Source: Kitasatospora setae KM-6054 (GTDB lineage: Bacteria > Actinomycetota > Actinomycetes > Streptomycetales > Streptomycetaceae). Taken from it: 64,000 nt of DNA. Below are positions 27,009-35,000 of the stretch, piece by piece. The stretch lies in contig NC_016109.1 of the NCBI RefSeq assembly GCF_000269985.1, forward strand, positions 930,001-994,000. The letters run 5' to 3'. Position 1 is the first letter of the stretch. Every line of letters begins with the position of its first letter. A model generated the notes under the pieces. That model was not told the DNA's origin, did not search any database, and saw nothing but the letters and a program-made list of their open reading frames with translations. The translations under genes were made by a program, and so were the position numbers.

Positions 27009-27647
27009 TCAGGCGGCGCACAGCAGGGTGGCCTGCGGGAAGCGTTCGCCGGGCAGTGGGGGGCGCAGGGTGCGGGCGTTCTCGGTGAAGCCGGCCTGGC
27101 GGAGGAGCGCGGCGAGGGTGTCGACCGGCCAGCGGTGGGCGGTGGCCACCTTGTGGTCGAAGGGGGTGGGGCGGTCGGTGTCGCCGAGCGCGGGGTCGGC
27201 GGCGAAGAAGCCAGTCAGCAGCAGCCCGCCCGGGGCCAGCACCCGGTGCAACTCGGCCAGTGCGCCGGGGAGTTCGGGTGGCGACAGGTGGATCAGCGAG
27301 TAGCGGGCGAGGATCGCGCCGAGACTGCCGTCGGCGAGCGGGAGCGCCGCCAGGGTGCCCCGCAGGAAGGGCAGTCGCGGGCGGTCCCGGCGGGCCTGGG
27401 CCAGCATGCCGGCCGAGAGGTCCAGTCCGAACGCGCGGACGCCGAGCCCGGCGAGGAGTGCGGTCGCCTCCCCCGGCCCGCAGCCGAGGTCGCCGACCGG
27501 CAGTCCGCGCACCGCCACCGCCGGCCCCGCGACCAGCTGCCGGATGGCCGCCAACTCCGCTTCCTTCCTGGCGAGTTCGCCCCGGAAGAGGTCGGCGTAC
27601 AGCTCCGCCACCGCGTCGTACGCGGCCCCGATCCCGCCGTCCGCCAT
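27009..27647 (-). CDS. Class I SAM-dependent methyltransferase
   Basis: A 212-residue methyltransferase. VGDLGCGPGEATALL is the SAM-binding motif I, FGLDLSAGMLAQAR motif II and ILARYSLIHLSPPELPGAL motif III/IV, with a C-terminal sheet. The substrate is unknown. The frame is open upstream to a TTG at 27761, where it would read a collagen-like GPTGPTGPTGATGTTDATG repeat from 9-bp DNA repeats. I choose the ATG at 27647 (MADGGIGAAYD), where the family similarity begins; ATG 27674 is also possible. Confidence 0.85.
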   Translation of the reverse strand: MADGGIGAAYDAVAELYADLFRGELARKEAELAAIRQLVAGPAVAVRGLPVGDLGCGPGEATALLAGLGVRAFGLDLSAGMLAQARRDRPRLPFLRGTLAALPLADGSLGAILARYSLIHLSPPELPGALAELHRVLAPGGLLLTGFFAADPALGDTDRPTPFDHKVATAHRWPVDTLAALLRQAGFTENARTLRPPLPGERFPQATLLCAA

Positions 27648-27835
27648 CGGTCCGGCCCCCGTCCTCGCGCCCATCGCACCCCTCGTGCCCGTCATGCCCG
27701 TCGCGTCCGTCGTGCCCGTCGCGCCTGTCGGGCCTGTCGGGCCTGTCGGGCCGGGGCCCAACCAACCACAGGAGCCGGAGCCCGGTGGTGGGCCGGGGCG
27801 CGAAAACGCGTTGCGGGCGGGGCCGGTGGGGTGTC

Positions 27836-27841
27836 TAGACT
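27836..27841 (+). promoter_or_regulatory. -10 element TAGACT for a leaderless transcript
   Basis: TAGACT ends 6 bases before the ATG at 27848, the spacing expected when transcription starts on the A of the start codon. TTGCGG at 27811-27816 is a possible -35 with a longish 19-bp spacer. Confidence 0.65.
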
Positions 27842-27847
27842 CCGGGC

Positions 27848-27934
27848 ATGGCCGTCGTGACGATCTCTCGCCGATTTACCGGCCCCCCGGCTCCCGATGG
27901 GTGCCGCAGGGGGCGGGTTCCGTCGCGCCGGTAG
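27848..27934 (+). CDS. Leaderless 28-codon ORF upstream of PheS-like gene, possible leader peptide
   Basis: The ORF encodes a basic peptide beginning MAVVTISRRFTGPPAPDG, with the single Cys in DGCRRGRV, and ending SRR before TAG. It is translated only if the transcript starts at its ATG, as the -10 position suggests. It lies 113 bases before the PheS-like ATG with two mutually close hairpins between, the layout of transcription attenuation. One Phe and one Cys codon give no strong amino-acid signature. Confidence 0.5.
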   Translation: MAVVTISRRFTGPPAPDGCRRGRVPSRR

Positions 27935-27960
27935 GAAGTTCGCGTCCGGCGGAGCGGGTC

Positions 27961-28012
27961 GGCCCCGGTGGCGGGTCGTGCCCAGGGGCCGGGGGGGTGT
28001 GGTGTTCCCCCC
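27961..28012 (+). promoter_or_regulatory. Attenuator-like pair of hairpins
   Basis: GGCCCC (27961-27966) can pair with GGGGCC (27985-27990). A run of seven G (27991-27997) pairs with CCCCCC (28007-28012), followed by TCGTTCGTC. The second stem is terminator-like and lies only 36 bases before the PheS-like ATG, so it could end transcription unless melted or prevented. Confidence 0.5.
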
Positions 28013-28047
28013 TCGTTCGTCCCTTCCGCTCTGGCCCGGAGGCCGCC

Positions 28048-29232
28048 ATGTCCCGCTCCCCCGTCCGTCACCTGTCCGCCGAGCAGCTCGCCCGTGACCT
28101 CGCCGTCCGCGACCTGACCGACCCGGCGGCCGGTCCGCACGCCCTGCAACTGCTCGTCGAGCGCGCCGCGACGGCGCTGGCCGAGCGCTGGTCCTGCCCG
28201 GTGCGGGTGCACCGGGGCGAGCGCGCGGTGACCGTCGCCGACAACTACGACCACCTCAACTACCGTGCGGACGACGTCACTCGGGACGCCCGCTACACCC
28301 GGTACGTCGACGACCGGCGGATGCTGCGCAGCCACTCCAGCGCGCTGGTGCCGGGCGCGCTGCGGGCACTGGCGGCCGAGGGGGCGGGGGCGCCGGAGAG
28401 CGTGCTGCTGGTCTGCCCGGGGCTGGTGTACCGGCGCGACAGCATCGACCGGCTGCACAGCGGCACCCCGCACCAGCTGGACCTGTGGTACCTGACCCGG
28501 CGCCCGTCCCCCACCGGGCCGGACGACCTGACCGGGATGATCGCGGCGCTGGTGGCGGCGCTGCTGCCGGGCGCGGCGTACCGCACCGAGGAGCGGGTCC
28601 ACCCGTACACGCTGGCGGGGCGGCAGTTGGACGTCGCGGCGGGCGGGGGCGGTCCGGTCGACGGGGGCGGTGCGGCCGGCGGGGACGACGGGTGGGTGGA
28701 GGTCGCCGAGTGCGGGGTCGCGCACCCCGGGGTGCTGGCCGGGGCCGGGCTGGGGCCGGAGTGGAGCGGGCTGGCGCTCGGCATGGGGCTGGACCGGGTG
28801 CTGATGCTGCTCAAGGGCGTCCCGGACATCCGGCTGCTGCGCTCCACCGTGCCCGCGGTCGCCGCCCAGCTGACCGACCTGGCCCCGTACCGTCCGGTCT
28901 CGGCGCTGCCCGCCGTCCGGCGGGACCTGTCGGTGGCGGTGGACGGCGCCGACCTCGCCGAGGACCTCGGTGACCGCGTCCGGGACGCGCTGGGCGCGGA
29001 CGCCGAGTGCGTGGAGAGCGTGGAGATCCTCAGCGCCACCCCCTGCCGCGACCTCCCGCCGCAGGCCCTGGCCCGCCTCGGGGCCCGGCCCGAGCAGCAG
29101 AACCTGCTGGTCAAGGTGGTCCTGCGCCCGCTGGGCAGCACCCTCACCGACGCGGACGCCAACGTGCTGCGCGACCGCGTCTACGCGGCCCTGCACCAGG
29201 GCGCGGCGCACCAGTGGGCCGCCACCCCCTGA
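28048..29232 (+). CDS. srmL: PheS-related ligase (SrmL type)
   Basis: A 394-residue class II aminoacyl-tRNA-synthetase-like protein joining a PheS-type catalytic core (DNYDHLNYRADDVTRDARYTRY; LRSHSSALVPGALRAL motif 2; LALGMGLDRVLMLLKGVPDIRLLRS motif 3) to a PheT-type anticodon-binding FDX-ACB domain (PAVRRDLSVAVD; NLLVKVVLRPLGSTLTDADANVLRDRVYAAL). This fusion is known in actinomycetes as a PheS-related ligase of unknown substrate, separate from true PheST. CCGGAGG at 28036 supports ATG 28048. Its upstream region (leaderless ORF and hairpins) suggests attenuation control. Confidence 0.85.
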   Translation: MSRSPVRHLSAEQLARDLAVRDLTDPAAGPHALQLLVERAATALAERWSCPVRVHRGERAVTVADNYDHLNYRADDVTRDARYTRYVDDRRMLRSHSSALVPGALRALAAEGAGAPESVLLVCPGLVYRRDSIDRLHSGTPHQLDLWYLTRRPSPTGPDDLTGMIAALVAALLPGAAYRTEERVHPYTLAGRQLDVAAGGGGPVDGGGAAGGDDGWVEVAECGVAHPGVLAGAGLGPEWSGLALGMGLDRVLMLLKGVPDIRLLRSTVPAVAAQLTDLAPYRPVSALPAVRRDLSVAVDGADLAEDLGDRVRDALGADAECVESVEILSATPCRDLPPQALARLGARPEQQNLLVKVVLRPLGSTLTDADANVLRDRVYAALHQGAAHQWAATP

Positions 29233-29358
29233 GCGTGCGGCGGGGGCGGGGGCGGGGCGGCGCGCGGGGGCACTGCCGCATCAGACGGGCGCGGGGTGGG
29301 CATTCAGCCGGTGACCGGCGGACCACCCCGCCGGCCGCGCGCACCGAGGAGGGGCACC

Positions 29359-29460
29359 GTGGCACCGCAGAAGGCTCCGTCCGGCAAGCCGACCGGGATC
29401 GGCGGGGCGCCCCCGCCGCCGCCCGGCCCGGCCAACCCCCCTCCCCCGCACGGGAAGTGA
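29359..29460 (+). CDS. Possible 33-residue Pro-rich small protein
   Basis: GTG 29359 follows an excellent ribosome site (GAGGAGG at 29346). The 33 codons read MAPQKAPSGKPTGIGG, then a poly-Pro stretch, and end HGK before TGA. Only the ribosome site and the clean stop support it. It could be a genuine micro-protein or chance. Confidence 0.4.
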   Translation: MAPQKAPSGKPTGIGGAPPPPPGPANPPPPHGK

Positions 29461-29667
29461 GCCGGTCTCTCCGCCGACGCCGCTTCCCCGGAGCGATCCT
29501 TCACCCACCTGCCTGTCGATTACTGGAGCACCATGCCGATCCAGCGGCTCCGGGTTCCCCTTTACACCTAAATTGATCGGGTTTCCTGTTGCCAATTTCG
29601 CCTGCAAGCCTGAATTTTCCGCATCTCCAGCACCAGCAGCCCAACCGTGTGACTAACGTGTCGTTCT

Positions 29668-31179
29668 GTGTTCGACAGCAAGAACCCCTCACCGAAGAAC
29701 TCGTGGGACGAGGGCTTGGCGCGCCGCATGAAGGCGCTTGCCTGCACGGCCCCGTTGCAGGCCCTGGACGAGAACAAGGGCAGCCTGCGCTGGGCCGATG
29801 CAGAGATCTACCAGCTTGCCGAAGTCGCACTGCACACCATCGACCAGGTTACCGTCTCGATGGACTTCGACTCCGGCGCCGATCAGGATCGTGTACTGAG
29901 TCAGACCTCACGCTTCGTCGCGCTTCAAGCTCCTGACCGGTCGGACGACGAACACCACAAGATCGCCCTACACGTCCTGCAACGCCTGATCAACGTCGGG
30001 ACAGTGGACCGCAGCTTCAGTCAGGTCTACGGCACGGTGGACAACAACGGTGTCTACCAACGCTTCACCTTCGAGTTCAACCTCCTGGTGGAACGGGCCG
30101 GCTCCGACAACAGGATCTACCTTCGCGCCACCGACGAAGCCATCAACGTCCTGGTCGGGGCGCTCGACACCGATGTGCAATCCGCTCAGGTCGCGGCCGA
30201 GGTCAAGCTCGATAACTTGATCAAACGCGGCCGGCTGGCAGAGGCCAAGATGGCTGCCGAGCAAGCCAGGTACCGTACCGTGCAGTACGGAGAGATGCTC
30301 CGCCAGCTCCTCGAGGCCACCACCCGCAACGTCAGGGCCGTGGACTGGGAGCACGAGGTTCCGCTGCTGCTCGGCGAGGCCCTCGACCACATCGAGCAGC
30401 GCTACCACGCCGAGCACCACATCCTGACCAACATCAGCGAGGCGCGCGACCGGTCGGACGACGAGCAGCACAAGCAGCGGGCCGCCGAGCTGGTGGTGAT
30501 CGTCCGTGACTGCATCCGGCGCCACATGCAGTTGCAGAAACGGCTGCTCACGGCCGGTGAGCTGTTCCGTTCGGAACAGGACAGGCAGCAGTTCGTCGAG
30601 CCTCCCCGGACCGCCACGATCGACCTGCACGGACAGTTGCTGACTCCGATGCTCGGCCTCCCGATCCGGGACGCGGTGGAGCTCGGGACCAGTTTCTTCC
30701 GTGATGCCGGGGGTTTGAAGCGGACGTCCGCACTCGGCCTCCCCTCGTTCGTCACCCGGCTGCTCCGGCCCGCACCCGAGCGACAGCACCTCGGAATCGA
30801 GATCCCTGACCCGGAGATCCAACGCACCGAGGACCACGCGCCGTTCTCGGTGGACGACTGGAACACCACCGATGCGCTCCTCAGCCTGCACCGCCGGCCC
30901 CGTCGGCTGAGCCGACTACTGGCCGAGGCCGAGGAGATCTCTCCCGCTGCCGCCGCCCTCCTGCTCCACCGCGCGGTTCACGCGTTCAGTCCCCAGATCG
31001 GCCAGCACGTCGACCGAGGAGACCCTCATGCGCTGATCGCCGTCCGGACCGGGGACGAGTTCGACACTCCACGGTTCGGCGGGGACGACCTGCTGCTTCA
31101 GATCGCACTGTTGGGCCTCCCGGACGACGCGGACTCGCACGACACCGACGGCCTCGCCGACGAGGAGAACCCCTCATGA
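29668..31179 (+). CDS. jetA: Wadjet system protein JetA (kleisin-like)
   Basis: A 503-residue protein, first gene of a four-gene overlapping operon whose third and fourth genes are an SMC-like ATPase and a Toprim nuclease. By position, size and all-helical makeup it is the kleisin-like JetA that bridges the SMC heads. It has an N-terminal winged-helix-like part (LRWADAEIYQLAEVALHTI), a helical neck (AAEVKLDNLIKRGRLAEAKMAAEQARYRTVQYGEMLRQLL, split here by eye) and a C-terminal globular segment. The GTG start at 29668 is 8 bp after TAACGT (29654-29659), so the mRNA may be leaderless. Its codon use is visibly less GC-biased than flanking genes. The jetB ATG overlaps its stop. Confidence 0.75.
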   Translation: MFDSKNPSPKNSWDEGLARRMKALACTAPLQALDENKGSLRWADAEIYQLAEVALHTIDQVTVSMDFDSGADQDRVLSQTSRFVALQAPDRSDDEHHKIALHVLQRLINVGTVDRSFSQVYGTVDNNGVYQRFTFEFNLLVERAGSDNRIYLRATDEAINVLVGALDTDVQSAQVAAEVKLDNLIKRGRLAEAKMAAEQARYRTVQYGEMLRQLLEATTRNVRAVDWEHEVPLLLGEALDHIEQRYHAEHHILTNISEARDRSDDEQHKQRAAELVVIVRDCIRRHMQLQKRLLTAGELFRSEQDRQQFVEPPRTATIDLHGQLLTPMLGLPIRDAVELGTSFFRDAGGLKRTSALGLPSFVTRLLRPAPERQHLGIEIPDPEIQRTEDHAPFSVDDWNTTDALLSLHRRPRRLSRLLAEAEEISPAAAALLLHRAVHAFSPQIGQHVDRGDPHALIAVRTGDEFDTPRFGGDDLLLQIALLGLPDDADSHDTDGLADEENPS

Positions 31180-32012
31180 TCGACAGCACGACCGCGTACA
31201 CCGCTGAGGAAGCCGCGCAGTTGATCGGCTTCGGCCTGAGGCCGAGGTATCACCCCACTCAGGACACCGACTACCAGGACCTGGTGAGGCGGCACCGCGA
31301 GGACGAGGGCTTCCAGCTCCTGACCACGCGGATCGCGGCCGGCCTCGGCCTGCGCGTGGTCAAGGTGTCCCCCGAGACCGGCGTGGTACTCGCCTCCACC
31401 GAAGGCTCCGTGTTCGAGATCCGGATGGAGGACTACTCCCGCTCGGTAGCGGCACAGAAACCCAATGAGCGGGTCCTCCATGGCATCATCCACCTCGCTG
31501 TGGCGGCGCTGGTCTATCCGCGCCCCGCCGATCTGGCCGATGACGAGTACACCGGACGGGTCACCGCACGCGTCGTGGACCAGACCGTCCGAGAGATCTG
31601 CCGCAAGCTCAAGGCCCGCTCCGAACAGGTCGAGCACTCCCTCGACGCTCCCACCGACACCCCCGAACTGGAGCGTGCCTGGCGCGCGTACTCGCGGCGG
31701 CCTCCGGTGTCCAGCACCAAGGACAAGCGTGCATCGTTGAACTCCACCACCAGCATCATCGGCCGTGTGCTGAAGTTTCTCACCGAACAGGGTCTGCTGG
31801 TGGAACTCGCGGAAGTCGACGGTGAGATCGTCTACCGCAGCACGCCTCGCTACACCGTCCAGATCCGCGAACTGGCTTCCACTTCGGCCTTCCAGGAGCT
31901 GCTGAACCTGGAAGTCGTACCCGCCATCACCGAGCCGGAAGGGACCTTGCGGATCGGCACGCTCCCCGACACCACGATCGACAGTTCGGCGCAGGTGACC
32001 ACCGATGTATGA
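31176..32012 (+). CDS. jetB: Wadjet system protein JetB (KITE-like)
   Basis: A 278-residue protein. In Wadjet, JetB is the dimeric winged-helix KITE subunit that binds the kleisin. Here there are two likely winged-helix segments: residues about 85-150 (VLHGIIHLAVAALVYP) and about 185-240 (LNSTTSIIGRVLKFLTEQGLLVEL...EIVYRSTPRYTVQI). GAGGAGA lies before ATG 31176, which overlaps the jetA stop as ATGA, and the jetC ATG overlaps its own end, so the three are translated in a coupled manner. Assignment rests on order, size and predicted fold rather than on a motif. Confidence 0.7.
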   Translation: MIDSTTAYTAEEAAQLIGFGLRPRYHPTQDTDYQDLVRRHREDEGFQLLTTRIAAGLGLRVVKVSPETGVVLASTEGSVFEIRMEDYSRSVAAQKPNERVLHGIIHLAVAALVYPRPADLADDEYTGRVTARVVDQTVREICRKLKARSEQVEHSLDAPTDTPELERAWRAYSRRPPVSSTKDKRASLNSTTSIIGRVLKFLTEQGLLVELAEVDGEIVYRSTPRYTVQIRELASTSAFQELLNLEVVPAITEPEGTLRIGTLPDTTIDSSAQVTTDV

Positions 32013-35000
32013 ACTCTCCCGCGTCCTGCTCAAATCCGTCGGACCGGCCGGAGCCCGCTACCAGGACGTGCTGCTCGACCTCAGCGGAGTCGGCCGCCCG
32101 GTGGCGGACGACCAGTTGGCGTTCTTCGGAACCGGGACGACCGCCAGACGCCCCTCACCCGCGACCGTGCTGTTCCTCGAGAACGGCGGCGGCAAATCGG
32201 TCCTGCTGAAGCTGATCTTCTCCGTCGTCCTGCCCGGGCGCCGGAACGCTCTGGGCTCGGCGGCCGGCGGCGTCCTGGAGCGATTCGTCCTGGAAGGCGA
32301 CACCGCCCACGTCGTGCTCGAGTGGACCCACGTGCGGAGCGGGCGGCGACTGATCACTGGCAAGGTTTCCGAATGGAGGGACCTGAGGCCCAGCTCCGAT
32401 TCCCGCAACCTCGTCGAACGGTGGTACCACTTCCGCCCCACTGCCGCCCTCGGCCTGGAGAACCTGCCCACTGCCGACGACAACCGTTACCTCCGTTTGA
32501 CCTCCTACCTGGAGGCGCTCAAGATCGCCGACAGTGATCCAGGAATGGAGTACGACCAGTTCGACCGGCACCGCGAGTGGACGGACCGCCTCACCGACCT
32601 CGGGCTCGACCCGGAGCTGTTCCGCTACCAACGCAGCATGAACGCCGACGAGGGCGAAGCCGCCGAGGCGTTCTCCTTCACCAGCAGCGCCGCGTTCGTC
32701 ACGTTCCTGCTGAACGCCGTGCTGCCTACCGACCCGCCTCGCCACCTCGCGGAGTTGCTCGACACCTACGCGGGACAGGTGAGCCAACGCGGCCAACTCG
32801 TTCTGGAACGCGAGTTCGTCGAGGGATCGGTCGGCATCCTCGCTGAACTGGCCCAGACCCGGAGCGATGCCGAAGAAGCCAGACGGCACAAACGCGGCGC
32901 GGCCCGGGAGATGGCCGTACTCCTGAAGGGGCTGGAGGCACGGGCCGCAGCCGAAGCCGAGACAGTCCGGAGGCTGGACACCGAGATCGGGCAACTCGTC
33001 GTCGACCTCGCCCAGGAGCAACGGGAGCACTCCGGGCTCTGCGCGGTGACGGCGGAACTGGAACGCCTGGTCGCGGGTCTGCGGTTGGAAGAGGCGGTCG
33101 GCGACTGCGCAAAGGCCGAACAGGACGCCGCACTGGCCGCGCGGACCGTCAAAGCCTGGGAGGTCATGCCCACGCTGCTCGACCACCTCGCCTCCGCACA
33201 GCGCCTCAAGGACATGCGCGCCGTGGTCGAGGCCGCCGAGGAAGCCGCCCGACCTGCCCTGATCGCCCGTGACCACGCCGCATCCCGGCTCGCCGCAGCA
33301 CTGGACACCGCTACGCGGACGTTGGCTCGCCAGGCCGAAACCGCTGAGAAGTCGGCAGCAGAGAGCATCGAGCAGGCGGGGACCGCTCAGGAAAGCCACA
33401 ACCAGGCTGTCGCTCGGGCTGCCAGGCACGACTCGGCAGTCGCGGCGACCGAGAAGCTCATCCGCGAAGTGCGGGAGGCCATTGACGCCGCCACCGCGTC
33501 GGGGCTGCTCCCGGTCGCCACTCCGGTCTCGGCCGCCCTGGAGCAGGCGACAGCGGCGGCAGAGGCCAACGCCGTCCGGATCTCCGTGCTGGAGGCCGAG
33601 GACGACCAGCTGGAACAGGACCACCGGCAGGCGCTCCTCGCCCTGCAAGCCGGCCAGGCCCGGCACGCCGAACAAGTGCGGCGCCGTGACAACGCGGACC
33701 GCGATTTCCGCGATGCGAGCGCCCGCACCGACGCGCTCCGCACCGACCCGGCGTTCACCGAGTTGCTCGGATACCCTGCGGATGCGCTGGACACGGCGGC
33801 CGACACCCTGATCACCGCACTCGTCGAAGCGCACGGCAGAGCCGCCCAAACGATCGTCAAGCTCCAGGTTGCCGACGAGCAGGACGAACCCCGGCGCACC
33901 GCGTTGGAGACCAACGAACTGCTGCCCGCCGGACCGGACACCGTGCAGGCACGGAGTGCCCTGGCGGACGAGGGAATCACCGCCTGGACGGGGTGGCAGT
34001 ACCTGGCCGCGATTCCCGATGTGGGCCGGCGCCGCGCCCTGGCCGAGAAACTGCCGCACCTCGCCGTCGGTGTACTGCTCAACGATCCGGCGCAGTTGCC
34101 CAGGGCCCAGGAACTGCTCGGAGCGAGCGAACTGCACCCGATCGGCTATCTGCCGGTCAGCACCACCGCGGCCATGGCCGCGGAGTTTTCGCCCCCCGGC
34201 GGCGTGGACTTCGTCGTTCCTCCGCACCCCGCGCTCTACGACGAGCAGGCCGCAGACGCCGAGCGCCGGCGGCTACAGCAGCAGCATGCCCACCGACAGC
34301 AGTTGTTGGCCGAACGCTCGACGTACCGGGACTCCGCCGCCGCCCTCCTGGTCAGGCTCCGGGAGTGGCGAAAGACCTTCCCCCCGGGGCGGCTCACCGA
34401 GTTGCAGGCGGAACTGGATACGGCCACCGAACAGGCTGCCTCCGGCGAACTCGAGGTGAAGACGCTGCAGGGAACCCTCGACCAGATCGGCGAGCGGCGC
34501 ACCGCGGTGAAAGCCGCTGTCAAACCACTGCGGTCGGCTCAACCCGGCTTGGAGAAGACGGCCGCTCAACTCGCGGAACTCGCCGCCCGGGAAACGAAAA
34601 TCCCCGCCTGGCAGGAGGTCGTCGTACGGGAGAAGACCGCAGCCGAGCAAGAACGCGGCATCGCCCGCGCGGCCGAGGAGTCCGCCGTACGGTTCCGCGC
34701 CCGGGCCGCCGACCTGGTGCGCCAGGCCGACGGACACCGCGCTTCGGTGAGCCGGCTCACCGAAGAGTCGACGACTCTCGGAACGGTTGCCCCCGTTCCT
34801 GCGGACCAGCAACCCACCGAGCCGCTGGAGGTATTGCGGAGCATCCATGCGAGCGCCGCCGAGACGTACCTGCGGGCTTCTGTCGGCGATCAGTTGCTGG
34901 TGGATCTCCGTCGGGCGGAGCAGGAGAGCACGGAGCTGGAAAGCAAACTCAAGCGCCGACCGGCCGATGTACGGAAACGCGCCCATGAACTACTGGCCTC

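Noticed and set aside
27648..27761. Collagen-like GPTGPTG N-terminal extension of the methyltransferase
   Set aside because: It arises from 9-bp DNA repeats read in frame from a TTG without a ribosome site. The methyltransferase fold begins after it.
27842..28047. T-box riboswitch upstream of the PheS-like gene
   Set aside because: No T-box sequence or ACCGCGG-type antiterminator was found. The short ORF plus hairpins explain the region better.
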